Below the pieces are notes generated by a model. The model was not told where the DNA came from and did not search any database. It worked only from the letters and a program-made list of their open reading frames with translations. A stretch of DNA of 64,000 nucleotides. It comes from Negadavirga shengliensis. GTDB taxonomy: Bacteria > Bacteroidota > Bacteroidia > Cytophagales > Cyclobacteriaceae. Made by a program: the position numbers and the translations under genes. The stretch lies in contig NZ_JBHSJJ010000012.1 in the NCBI RefSeq assembly GCF_042652345.1, positions 1 to 64,000 of the forward strand, given 5' to 3'. Shown in pieces: positions 7,729 to 16,888 of the stretch; within the stretch, counting starts at the first letter, position 1, and each line of letters starts with the position of its first letter.

Positions 7729-9084
7729 TTACGGCCGTATGATCGTGCCGTCATGCTTCCTTACCGTCCAGTTGGACTTGGTGAACATGGGGTATTTGGC
7801 GGCGAGCTTTTCGTTGATGTCCACGCCCAGGCCGGGCACCTCGTTCACATACATGTAGCCATCCTTCATGGTCGGGGAACCGGGGAAAATCTCCCGCGAC
7901 AGGTCCGAAATCCTGGCGGCCTCCTGAATGCCGAAATTCCACACCGCGAAATCGATATGGGCATTGGCGGCGTGTCCCACCGGCGACACATCCCCCGGCC
8001 CGTGCCAGGCGGTCTTGATGCCATAAAACTCGCCCAGCCTGGCCACCTTCATGGCGGGCGTGATGCCCCCAATCTGGGAAATGTGGATACGGATATAGTC
8101 AAACAAACGGTTGACCATAGGTTCCTTGAACTCGTTGATGTTGTTGAACAACTCACCCATGGAAATGGGCACCGAGGTGATTTTCCGGAGTTCTTTGAAC
8201 CACTCCATCTGTTCGGGTGAAAAAGGATCTTCGATAAAGAAGGGCCGGTACGGCTCGGTGCTTTTGACCACGTTGATGGCGTCGATGGGATCCAGCCGCT
8301 CATGGATGTCATGCAGGAGCTCCACTTCCTCCCCGCACTGCTTGCGCACCTCTTCGAAAAGCCTGGGCACGGAGCGGATGTACCTGCCCTGGTCCATGTA
8401 CTGGTCGGAAGGGATCCCGAATTCGGCCTTCTTAAAATCGGGCTCATCCGTAAGCCCCGTGCCCCCATAGCCGCCCTGCTGGATGCGGATGTACTTGTAG
8501 CCTTCCTCCATGAATTTGGTGACACTGTCGGCGGCTTCCTCGGGGGTCTTGCCGCTGGCGTGGGAATAACAGGGGATGGCAAAACGGCACTTTCCACCCA
8601 ACAACTGGTAAACAGGCATGTTGGCCCGCTTGCCCTTGATGTCCCACAGGGCCTGATCCAGGCCGCTGATGGCATTGTTCAGCACCGGTCCGTTTCGCCA
8701 GTAGGAGCTGACATAGGCTGACTGCCACATGTCCTCGATGTTGTCCACATCCTTGCCCACGCAGAATTCCTGCAGGTATTTTTCTACGGCGGTGATGACC
8801 GTAAAGGCCCGCTGGGTAAAGGTGGCGCAGCCCAGGCCATACAAGCCCGGTTCGGAAGTCTCCACCTTGACCACGATCAGGTTCGAGCCGCTGGGAGCGG
8901 TGCCGATGGCCTTGACGTTGGTGATTTTCAATGGTGGCAGGCCCCTCATGTAGGAAGGTGTCTCTTTTTCTGCTACAGCTGCTTTGGCCTGTGCGCCGGG
9001 ATAAAGCCCCAGCATGCCGGCCATGGACCCCAATCCAAGGCCTTTGAGTACTTTTCTTCTGGTGTTTTGGGTAAACTTGTTCAT
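7729..9084 (-). CDS. Tat-exported enolase-superfamily dehydratase, mannonate dehydratase-like
   Basis: The 451-residue protein has a Tat-type leader (RRKVLKGLGLG, then a hydrophobic stretch to about residue 35) and an enolase-superfamily fold. The metal and base motifs are HDIHERL near residue 259, IEDPF near 285, MGELF near 310 and WHGPGD near 360. The D-x-H pair, the two later acids and the WHGP histidine match the ManD/RspA group, which dehydrates D-mannonate or related acid sugars. ManD enzymes are normally cytoplasmic, so a Tat leader is noteworthy. The gene looks richer in G+C than its neighbours on the left. It is the last gene of the acid-sugar locus. Substrate specificity within the group cannot be read from sequence. 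Confidence 0.85.
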   Translation of the reverse strand: MNKFTQNTRRKVLKGLGLGSMAGMLGLYPGAQAKAAVAEKETPSYMRGLPPLKITNVKAIGTAPSGSNLIVVKVETSEPGLYGLGCATFTQRAFTVITAVEKYLQEFCVGKDVDNIEDMWQSAYVSSYWRNGPVLNNAISGLDQALWDIKGKRANMPVYQLLGGKCRFAIPCYSHASGKTPEEAADSVTKFMEEGYKYIRIQQGGYGGTGLTDEPDFKKAEFGIPSDQYMDQGRYIRSVPRLFEEVRKQCGEEVELLHDIHERLDPIDAINVVKSTEPYRPFFIEDPFSPEQMEWFKELRKITSVPISMGELFNNINEFKEPMVNRLFDYIRIHISQIGGITPAMKVARLGEFYGIKTAWHGPGDVSPVGHAANAHIDFAVWNFGIQEAARISDLSREIFPGSPTMKDGYMYVNEVPGLGVDINEKLAAKYPMFTKSNWTVRKHDGTIIRP

Positions 9085-9220
9085 GTTTTTATTTTAATGG
9101 TTTAGGGAAACGTCAGGCCGGAAGTGCAAAATCCGAAACGCTGCTGGTGTTTCCCGTTATGGTTATTATTTTAATTTGTTGCATAATCCTGTCATCAGGT
9201 TCATGAGGTGAAACGCTTCT

Positions 9221-10486
9221 TCACCAGTCCACCACGGATCCGTCGAAGGGATGGTAGGACTCTGGGTTTTTCCAGTCATGGCCGATCTTGTCTTCCAGGG
9301 CATCTTCATCCAATTCCACACCCAGTCCCGGTCCCTGGGGGATCATGACGCTGCCGTCTGATTGCAGTTTAAAGGGATTCTTCAGATACCCCTCCCCCAA
9401 AGACACCTGTTCCTGTACCAGGAAATTGGGGATGCTGGCGGCAAGGTGCAGGCCACAGGCCAGGGAAATCGGCCCCATAGGATTGTGAGGGGCAATGGCC
9501 GCGTAGTAAGCCTCGGCCATGCCGGCAATCAGGCGGCACTCCGTCAGGCCACCCGCATGGCAGATGTCGGGTTGCAGGATACTGGCAGCCCCTTTCTCCA
9601 GGATTTCCCGGAAGCCCCACTTGGTAAAGATCCGCTCCCCGGTGGCAATCGGCAGGTGGGTGCCTCTGGCAATGTCCGCCATCACATCCACGTTCTGTGC
9701 CTGGCACGGCTCTTCAATGAACATGGGCTGAAAGGGTTCCAGTTCTTTGATGAGCAATTTGGCCGTTTGCGGGGAGATGGCGCCGTGAAAATCAATGCCG
9801 ATATCCATCTCATCCCCTCCGGCCTCTCTCAGTGAGGCAAAATTGTCTATCGCGTATTTGACAAAGGCAGGATTTTCCACGATGCCGGCAGGCTGTTTTT
9901 TGGCCACGCCGGTTTTGATGACGGTATAGCCTTCCTGCTTGCGCTTTTTCATATCTTCGGCATTGCTGGCCCTTCCGTAGATGCGCACCCTGTCCCGGGT
10001 GGGGCCGCCAAAAAGTTCATACACCGGCACGCCCAACAGTTTTCCTTTGATGTCCCACAATGCCTGGTCGATCCCGCTCAGGGCACTGGTAAGGATGGGC
10101 CCTCCCCTGTAAAAAGCATGCCGGTAAATGGCCTGCCAGTGGTGGACCACCTGCCGGGGATCCTTTCCGACCAGGTAGGGCTCAATCTCCTTGATGGCCG
10201 TCTGTATGGTCAGCGCCCTGCCTTCCAGCAGCGGCTCGCCCAAACCCACGACACCTTCGTCGGTATGGATTTTCAGAAATATCCAGCGGGGTTTCACCAG
10301 AAACGTCTCCAACCGGCTGATCCTCACCTGCCCAGGCTCCTTTTTGGCAGCAGGCTGGTGGGCATAGGAAGAAAGCGGGAGCAAAAGACTGGTCCCCGCC
10401 AGACCAAGCACCGACTGTATGGCGGACCGGCGGGAAACAGTGGATGACTTGCCAACCCTGTTTTGCTTGATGGGTGGTTTTTTCAT
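9221..10486 (-). CDS. Tat-exported enolase-superfamily dehydratase, galactonate dehydratase-like
   Basis: The 421-residue protein has a Tat leader (VSRRSAIQSVLG and a hydrophobic run to about residue 42). The mandelate-racemase/enolase fold that follows carries GIDFHG near residue 231, FIEEP near 257, ATGERIF near 283 and APHNPMGP near 333. These are the metal ligands and catalytic His pair typical of D-galactonate dehydratase (DgoD/GalD). In that family the enzyme removes water from D-galactonate to give 2-keto-3-deoxygalactonate. DgoD is usually cytosolic, so export to the periplasm is unusual. It lies 40 bp downstream of the LacI gene on the same strand. Related acid-sugar dehydratase activities remain possible. 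Confidence 0.85.
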   Translation of the reverse strand: MKKPPIKQNRVGKSSTVSRRSAIQSVLGLAGTSLLLPLSSYAHQPAAKKEPGQVRISRLETFLVKPRWIFLKIHTDEGVVGLGEPLLEGRALTIQTAIKEIEPYLVGKDPRQVVHHWQAIYRHAFYRGGPILTSALSGIDQALWDIKGKLLGVPVYELFGGPTRDRVRIYGRASNAEDMKKRKQEGYTVIKTGVAKKQPAGIVENPAFVKYAIDNFASLREAGGDEMDIGIDFHGAISPQTAKLLIKELEPFQPMFIEEPCQAQNVDVMADIARGTHLPIATGERIFTKWGFREILEKGAASILQPDICHAGGLTECRLIAGMAEAYYAAIAPHNPMGPISLACGLHLAASIPNFLVQEQVSLGEGYLKNPFKLQSDGSVMIPQGPGLGVELDEDALEDKIGHDWKNPESYHPFDGSVVDW

Positions 10487-10526
10487 GGTTTATGATTAGT
10501 TAATTTTAATTTGCACACTACAAAAG

Positions 10527-11561
10527 TCATGGATGAGGTAATTTGGATGATTCTCCGATTTTTAATTTCGTTTCCATTAAAATTCTTTGAGACTGACGTT
10601 GGGGATCATGAAGCTTTGAGATCAATAACTCTACCGCTTTCCTTCCCAATTCACCCAGCGGTTGTTCGAGATAGGTAATCGGACACTCATATAATTCAAA
10701 GCTTTCGGCCTGTCCGTAACTCACAATAGCAAGCTGCTGGGGTATTTTGATCTTCAACTGTCTGATGTATTTTAATCCATTAATGGCCAAGCGATAAGTA
10801 CCGAAGACAACGGCATGAACCGGATCCTCTGCTCGGAGCATTTCGTTCATCGCATTCTTCATATCCGTTTCTACTTTATCAAAACCGATATCTTTAAACC
10901 ACGCTTCCTTTGGTTGAATACCTGCTTCCTCAAGGGCGCTGATTACGCCACGCTTCCTTTCCTGCATATGGAAAAGTTCCGATTCATATCCTATGAAGCC
11001 TATTTTATGAAATCCGTTTTTCAGCAAATGGTCCGTAGCCGAAAAGGAGGCCTGATGGCTGTCGATAGAGACATAATCCGTATCCAATTCAGGGAAGTAC
11101 CGGTCCAAAAGCACAAAGGGATAATTTTTTTCCTGCAATATCCGGATCTGTTTGGAGGATTTTTCGGTACAGACAATGATCAAACCATCCACTTGCCGGT
11201 TGACAAAAACATTGATAAGATCTTTAAAATTTTCGGGTTTCTCATCCGAACTTCCTATTAAGACGGTATATCCCGATTTTTTGGCCTGGTCCTCTACTAC
11301 CCTGGCAATATTGGCGAAAAAAGGATTGGCAATGTCTGCAATAATCAATCCTATCGTCAGCGTCTTGCCACTCCGTAAGCTTTTTGCTACATAATTGGGT
11401 TTGTATTTAAGATCCTGCGCGATTTTTCTTATTTTTTCGGTCATCGCTATCCCTACACGGCTTTCTTTCTCCTTCCCATTAAGCACATAAGAAACCAACG
11501 CAGTAGACACACCGGCTTTTTTCGCGATATCTTTTAATGAAATTTTCTTTTTATAAGTCAT
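10527..11561 (-). CDS. LacI-family transcriptional regulator
   Basis: This is a 344-residue LacI/GalR repressor. The HTH is ISLKDIAKKAGVSTALVSYVLNG, followed by the hinge helix YKPNYVAKSLRSGKT. The periplasmic-binding-protein-like effector domain starts TIGLIIADIANPFFANI. I chose ATG 11561 (MTYKKKISL) because it places the HTH at the N-terminus as the family requires. The open frame extends 19 codons further up without homology. The gene lies inside the SusCD/dehydratase locus. Two palindromes with LacI-type symmetry lie upstream of susC, so it probably controls the locus in response to an acid sugar. Confidence 0.92.
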   Translation of the reverse strand: MTYKKKISLKDIAKKAGVSTALVSYVLNGKEKESRVGIAMTEKIRKIAQDLKYKPNYVAKSLRSGKTLTIGLIIADIANPFFANIARVVEDQAKKSGYTVLIGSSDEKPENFKDLINVFVNRQVDGLIIVCTEKSSKQIRILQEKNYPFVLLDRYFPELDTDYVSIDSHQASFSATDHLLKNGFHKIGFIGYESELFHMQERKRGVISALEEAGIQPKEAWFKDIGFDKVETDMKNAMNEMLRAEDPVHAVVFGTYRLAINGLKYIRQLKIKIPQQLAIVSYGQAESFELYECPITYLEQPLGELGRKAVELLISKLHDPQRQSQRILMETKLKIGESSKLPHP

Positions 11562-11690
11562 TGAAAACCGATGAAAGGCTCGAAATCCAGGCATAGCACC
11601 AAATATTAAAGATAACAAATTTTAATGTTTGGCGCTATGTTCTATGACAGCAATCCATACTGACCATGGTTTTTGCAAGTGAAACTGCCT

Positions 11691-13229
11691 TTAGGGAACG
11701 TCCCACCAGACTCTGCGATCCAGATTATTGGGTCCTTGCCTGCTCAAAGCTTCTTGCAGGTTGGAAAGGTTAACCACCGTTTCGCTATCGGGATAGGGCA
11801 TGCTTCGAATGAAATCCCCCGAAATTTCAGAACCGGTATAGGGGTTTTTTTGCAATACGGGATAGCCGCTTCTTCTAAAATTGGCGAACAACTCTGATCC
11901 ATCCAGGAATGATGCAATCCAGTACTCCGTATTGATCTGTTCCAACGCCGCTTCGGCTCCCAAAGGATGATCGGCAATGTATTGCCCGATATCATTTTCG
12001 GCGATGGCCGCAGCATCGTCATACAAAGCCATTTGCTCCATATGAGCCCTAATACCTGCATGGTAATAGTCAGCAGGACTTCCTGAGACCCAACCTCTAT
12101 GAGCGGCTTCCGCAAGCAGCAACAGGGTTTGGGCATAAGTCAGGAAAAACTGGGGGGAATCGATTTTCAAAACCGTATAAATATTGGCCTGGGAAAAATC
12201 CCACAGGCTCACCACACCGTTTTCCGCCAGCACGCTATTGATGGACACATCGTCGTGTCCCATAGGCATCCCCACCTGTAGGGCAGGATCCGTACTGATC
12301 CGGTTGATGGTTTGGCTTGGCCCGTTGGTAGCCCCTACATGCCTTATGGCAATCGACTTCAATCTGGGATCATGGTTGTTTTTCAGATGATTAACAAAAG
12401 GAGCCGTCAAGTAGTAGTTGGCTTTTTCTCTGGCACCCAGATGTACTCCCAGGTGATTGTTGAAAACAGATGTGTTTCTTAAAACCGCGTTTTCGGCGTT
12501 GGAGGTGATAAGTCCTCCGTTCACAGCCACATTGACATAATTTTGGGCGGTGCCGGGATCTACTTTGGAAAGCCTCATGGCGGCCCTCAACATTAAGGAA
12601 TAGCCGAATTTTTTCCATTTATCCGGCGAACCCCCATAAAGAATTTCACTGGTGGCAGTCGGGAGGGAAGGGTTAAGCGCGGCGGATGCCTGCTCAAGTT
12701 CGTTCAAAATGTCTTTATAAATGACTTCCTGACTATCGTACGCAGGAGTTACGATCTGCTCAATAAAACCTTTGGCCCCCTCATAATAGGGAATATCCCC
12801 ATAATTATCCGTCAACACCATAAAACAATACGCTTTCCATATCCTTGCCGCATGGTAGAGATTGGCGTTTTCGGGATCTTCCTGGCTCTTTTCCAAAGCC
12901 TCCACTGTATTTTTCAGCGCGTTGCGGTAGGTGTTTTGCCAAATGTTCTGCGCTATGGGAAGGTTCAATTGGTTATAATTAGCGCCTGCAAGTGAGCTTC
13001 CAAAGGGAGTGATGATCTGCTGGACGATGCCGAAATTGTAGGACAGATCCTGTAAGGTAGCAAACCCATCCCTGTACCTCATATCCAATATTCCCTGGTT
13101 GAGCAAAAACAATGGGCTTAATGTGGTAGGATCCACTTTGTTGGTATTGATGTCATCAAAATTTTCGTCACAACTGAATACACCCATTCCTATGCATAGG
13201 CATACCAGGTATTTAAATAGTGTTTTCAT
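11691..13229 (-). CDS. SusD/RagB-type outer-membrane nutrient-binding lipoprotein
   Basis: The 512-residue lipoprotein has a signal peptide and a lipobox ending GVFSC (cysteine near residue 20). The mature start DENFDDINTNKVDPTTL is typical of the SusD-like-2 branch. Helical TPR-like stretches follow (NALKNTVEALEKSQ, ARIWKAYCFMVLTDNYGDIPY). SusD proteins lie on the cell surface as a lid on the partner SusC channel and bind the nutrient. Its start is 5 bp after the susC stop, so the two are one transcript. The ligand is probably the acid sugar or oligosaccharide handled by the three dehydratases of the locus. Confidence 0.95.
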   Translation of the reverse strand: MKTLFKYLVCLCIGMGVFSCDENFDDINTNKVDPTTLSPLFLLNQGILDMRYRDGFATLQDLSYNFGIVQQIITPFGSSLAGANYNQLNLPIAQNIWQNTYRNALKNTVEALEKSQEDPENANLYHAARIWKAYCFMVLTDNYGDIPYYEGAKGFIEQIVTPAYDSQEVIYKDILNELEQASAALNPSLPTATSEILYGGSPDKWKKFGYSLMLRAAMRLSKVDPGTAQNYVNVAVNGGLITSNAENAVLRNTSVFNNHLGVHLGAREKANYYLTAPFVNHLKNNHDPRLKSIAIRHVGATNGPSQTINRISTDPALQVGMPMGHDDVSINSVLAENGVVSLWDFSQANIYTVLKIDSPQFFLTYAQTLLLLAEAAHRGWVSGSPADYYHAGIRAHMEQMALYDDAAAIAENDIGQYIADHPLGAEAALEQINTEYWIASFLDGSELFANFRRSGYPVLQKNPYTGSEISGDFIRSMPYPDSETVVNLSNLQEALSRQGPNNLDRRVWWDVP

Positions 13230-13234
13230 AATTT

Positions 13235-16200
13235 CTAAAATTTTGCGTTTAGATTGAATCCCAAACTTCTTGTAGGTGGTAAAGCTGGCCAGAAATCCAG
13301 ACCGTTGGCATTGTCAGAGGTCACGGCTATATTTTCAGGGTCCATGTTTTCCGTCCATTTTTTAATGATGAGGACGTTGTTGGATACCGCGCTGACCCTG
13401 AGGTTCTTTATAAATAGGTTTTGGGGCAGGTGCTTGCTGAAATCATAGCTTAAGGAAACCTGTCTGAGTTTCCAGAAGCCCGCATTGCTCACCCAGTCTT
13501 CATTGATGCCCAGCACATTGGTGGTTTCATAAAACGGCTGGATCAAAGAAGGTGTTGTGTTGGTCTCTCCGTTCGTATTCACACCTTCTCCTATGACAAA
13601 CCCTTCCGCCCTGCCATCCAAAGTATTTTTATGCAAACCGTGTCTTAGGTAATTCTGATTCCGTCCGGCGATCATCTTGTGGCCCAACTTAAAATCTATC
13701 AATGTGAAAAGACTTAGTCCCCTATACGTAAAGGTGTTGGTAATCCCTCCAAAGTATTTAGGGATGACTGAGCCCACATTTTGGGGAACATCGTTGCGCA
13801 GGGGTCTGCCACTATTGGCATCAAATACCATTCTCCCCTGGTCATCGCGCAAATAGGTGAAGGTATACAGTTGACCTATGGGTTGCCCCACGACCTGACG
13901 AAGGATTCTTCCGCCACCGTCACTGACTGTGATCATGGTATCCGCCTCTGTTAACCCCAGCTGCAGCACCCTGGATGTGTTGTAGGTTGCGTTTACGCTG
14001 GCATCCCAGACAAAATCTTTTGTTCTGACCGGCGAACCCGACACCAAAAATTCAACCCCCTGGTTCATGCTCCGCCCTATATTTATCAGTTGGTTGGTAT
14101 AGCTTGATGCATCGGAAATCTGTGTGGCGAGGATTTGATCATTGGTGATTTTCTTATAATAAGCAAAATCAAAGGTGATTTTTTCATCAAAAAGCCTCAA
14201 TTCCATTCCGATTTCCGTCTCCTGAACCCTCAAAGGCTTGAGATTGGTGTTGGGAACGGTGTTGGTGTTCACCCTCCCAATGGGAGAGGGTAATCCGTCC
14301 GGATTGGGAAAAAGGTTGTTATCTACCGCAAAAAACAGGGCATTGGAATAAGGCGCCACGTTATCGTCTCCCACTTCGGCATACGCGGCCCTCAATTTTC
14401 CGAAGTAAAGCCAGTCGGGTAAATTCTGGAAAGCCTGGGAGAAGACAAAGCTCGTAGCCACAGAAGGGTACATAATGCTCCTGTTGGCGGGTGCCAATGT
14501 AGAAAACCAATCATTTCTCGCGGTTAGGTTTAAAAAGAGCCATTCCTTATAAGATACTTCAGCCAAACCATATAGAGAATTGATTTTTCTTTCTGAAAGG
14601 CTGTATAGCGGATTCTTAACCCTGCCATTCATAATGGTATATAACTGAGGAATTACAAAGTCACGCACGCTTACGCTGTTGTACTCCATCCTTACGAACC
14701 TTTGGTTCCCTCCCATGGTCAGGTCTACCCTGAAATCGCCAAATTCACGGTTTGCTCCGATCAAAAAATCGTGATTCGTTTCCCGGAACCTTCTGACGTC
14801 CTGGGTATAAGTTCCATTAACAAACCCGGCCGGAGCGGGCGGTATGGGTGCATATCCATTGGGGGTGTTGTAATCATGATCTCTCACATAAAAATCCATG
14901 GAGAGCCTGCCCATCGCATATAACCAGGGAGTAAACTGATAAGTCAGGGAGAGGTTGCCAATTAGGCGGTCCCGTTTGACGTTTTCAAACCGCCGTGTAG
15001 TGGAATAATAGGGATTGTTTCTTACCAAGAAACGGGACATCACAATTTCGCTGCCGTCGGGATAGGTAACGTTATTTCTCAAGGCTTCAAACGGCATGGA
15101 ATTGGCCAGGGTCATGACTACCGTTGCTGTGGAAAAATCCTGGGCGTTTACCTGGGGCGGGTTCTGGTTGTCTTCATGAGAATAATTCGCATTGCCAGCG
15201 GCTACCAGTTTGGACGTAATATTTTGGGAAAATCCAAGATTAATTGTCTTCCGGTTCAGCTTGGAATTGGGGACTATACTTTTATTGTCAGTATTGGCAA
15301 AGGAGAGACTAAAACCTCCATTTTCCCCGCTGTTGGAAACCGTAAGGGTGTTGGTCCAGTTGGTTCCTATGTTATAAAACTGCCTGATTCTATTGTAAAC
15401 CGGTTCATAGGGCCATTCTTCATTGTCGAAAAGTATCTGGGTCATGCCCGGCTGAAACCGTTCGCCAAAACTCCATACACCTGAAGTGGGAAAGGCCGAG
15501 GTGGGTCTTACTCCTCCTTCCCCTTGTCCGTACTCGTACTGAAAATCTGTAAAGTCCAAGGGCGTATCCGTCGTAAAGTTAGAATTCAACTCCACTCCGA
15601 GCCCGGGTGCCGTGTTTTTCGAACGCGTGGTGATCATGATGACCCCATCTTTCGCCCTGGAGCCATAGAGGGCTCCCGCAGTAGCGCCTTTCAGTACAGT
15701 CAGGGTTTCTATATCATCAGGGTTGATACTGAGCAAGCCATCCCCGCCATCGGAATTGTTCAGTTCCCTGTTTCCGAAGTTGCCTCCGAGCGAATAGTTG
15801 GAGTTGTCCATAGGAACGCCGTTGATGACGATCAAGGGGTTGTTTTGACCGCTGAAAGATGATTGGCCCCGTATCCGGATTTTACTTGTCCCTCCCGGAC
15901 CAGTCGACATTGAGGAAATGTTCACTCCCGCTATTTTACCCTGCAAAGCATCGGCAAAATTCGGGGTCCGGTTTTCCGCTATCAGCCCCCGGTCCAGGGT
16001 TGTGGTGGCAAAACCCAGGGTCTTGGCTTCCCGCCGAATGCCCAAAGCCGTGACGACTACCTCGTCAAGCCCGATATCACTGCTGCTCAGCACGACATTG
16101 ATTTGGGTACGGTTGTTAAGGCTCACCGTCTGGCTCTGATATCCTATGTAGGAAAAAACCAGTTCCGCCGTCGGCGGCGCACCTAGCATGAAATTACCGT

Positions 16201-16366
16201 CCAGATCTGTAACAGTACCCCTGGAGGTTCCACTGATGACAATACTTACTCCGGGAATAGGTTCTCCGTTGACATCGACTACGGTCCCGGTCACGCTGCT
16301 TTCTTGGGCATAACAAATCCCCCCGGAAAGCATGAGCAGGAAAAATGCAAATAAAATTTTTTCCAT
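13235..16366 (-). CDS. SusC/RagA-type TonB-dependent outer-membrane transporter
   Basis: The protein is about 1,043 residues from ATG 16366 and begins with a signal peptide (MEKILFAFFLLMLSGGICYAQ). A carboxypeptidase-like beta-sandwich follows (TGTVVDVNGEPIPGVSI), then the plug with the SusC box GLDEVVVTALGIRR, and a long beta-barrel ending NLNAKF. It should pump its substrate across the outer membrane using TonB energy, together with the SusD protein just downstream. In-frame starts at 16420 (ATG) and 16435 (TTG) exist. I prefer 16366 because it gives a compact signal peptide and leaves the palindrome at 16425-16442 outside the gene. Confidence 0.95.
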   Translation of the reverse strand: MEKILFAFFLLMLSGGICYAQESSVTGTVVDVNGEPIPGVSIVISGTSRGTVTDLDGNFMLGAPPTAELVFSYIGYQSQTVSLNNRTQINVVLSSSDIGLDEVVVTALGIRREAKTLGFATTTLDRGLIAENRTPNFADALQGKIAGVNISSMSTGPGGTSKIRIRGQSSFSGQNNPLIVINGVPMDNSNYSLGGNFGNRELNNSDGGDGLLSINPDDIETLTVLKGATAGALYGSRAKDGVIMITTRSKNTAPGLGVELNSNFTTDTPLDFTDFQYEYGQGEGGVRPTSAFPTSGVWSFGERFQPGMTQILFDNEEWPYEPVYNRIRQFYNIGTNWTNTLTVSNSGENGGFSLSFANTDNKSIVPNSKLNRKTINLGFSQNITSKLVAAGNANYSHEDNQNPPQVNAQDFSTATVVMTLANSMPFEALRNNVTYPDGSEIVMSRFLVRNNPYYSTTRRFENVKRDRLIGNLSLTYQFTPWLYAMGRLSMDFYVRDHDYNTPNGYAPIPPAPAGFVNGTYTQDVRRFRETNHDFLIGANREFGDFRVDLTMGGNQRFVRMEYNSVSVRDFVIPQLYTIMNGRVKNPLYSLSERKINSLYGLAEVSYKEWLFLNLTARNDWFSTLAPANRSIMYPSVATSFVFSQAFQNLPDWLYFGKLRAAYAEVGDDNVAPYSNALFFAVDNNLFPNPDGLPSPIGRVNTNTVPNTNLKPLRVQETEIGMELRLFDEKITFDFAYYKKITNDQILATQISDASSYTNQLINIGRSMNQGVEFLVSGSPVRTKDFVWDASVNATYNTSRVLQLGLTEADTMITVSDGGGRILRQVVGQPIGQLYTFTYLRDDQGRMVFDANSGRPLRNDVPQNVGSVIPKYFGGITNTFTYRGLSLFTLIDFKLGHKMIAGRNQNYLRHGLHKNTLDGRAEGFVIGEGVNTNGETNTTPSLIQPFYETTNVLGINEDWVSNAGFWKLRQVSLSYDFSKHLPQNLFIKNLRVSAVSNNVLIIKKWTENMDPENIAVTSDNANGLDFWPALPPTRSLGFNLNAKF

Positions 16367-16424
16367 GATTCGGTTAAGGGTTGGGTTTAATGTATGTTGA
16401 ACTGAGAAAATTGCTTTCATTAAA

Positions 16425-16442
16425 TGCTTAATCAATTAAGCA
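16425..16442. promoter_or_regulatory. Candidate LacI-family operator O1
   Basis: TGCTTAATCAATTAAGCA is an 18-bp palindrome except for its central pair. It lies about 59 bp upstream of the chosen susC start. It shares its TGCTTAATC half with a second palindrome at 16541-16555. The symmetry and length fit a LacI-family operator. Confidence 0.6.
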
Positions 16443-16888
16443 GATGAATAAAACATCCGTTTATACCTGAACAAAGTGCACCTCTCTTTAACTACTCAAC
16501 CGGAAAACATTCTTTGAAAACTAAAATCAGAATGAATATATGCTTAATCGATTAAATAAACAAGCATAAAATTATTAGAATGTTGAATTTAAAAGGCTAT
16601 TATTTCAAATAAACAACATATTTAAGGATAAAAATACAATTAAAAAATAATACTTAATATATAATACTATAACTATTTTGATAATTTAAAAGCTTGAAAT
16701 ATTTTAAAACTAATCTCTTATATGACTATTTCAGTAACTTGTTTTACCTTTTGGAAATCTGAAAAAATCTGCAAAATTTATTTTGACACGGCCACGGATG
16801 TTATGCAAACGGGTTTCCAATCGCCGTCTGCCTGGCATGGTCGGGGCTGGCCTTGCAAAGAGCAGCCTTTCTGAAAAGACAAAACCTG
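16443..16888. other. AT-rich leader region upstream of susC
   Basis: Apart from the second palindrome at 16544-16555, this stretch has no gene. It is very AT-rich from about 16560 to 16720. No clear TAnnTTTG promoter box for the minus strand was found between the two palindromes. The right part (16780-16888) is the trailer of the dehydratase gene at 16889. Confidence 0.4.
16544..16555. promoter_or_regulatory. Candidate LacI-family operator O2
   Basis: TTAATCGATTAA is a perfect 12-bp palindrome with the central CG step typical of LacI-family operators. It is preceded by TGC as in O1. Its centre is 116 bp from that of O1, close to eleven helical turns, which would allow loop formation by a tetrameric or paired repressor. 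Confidence 0.6.
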
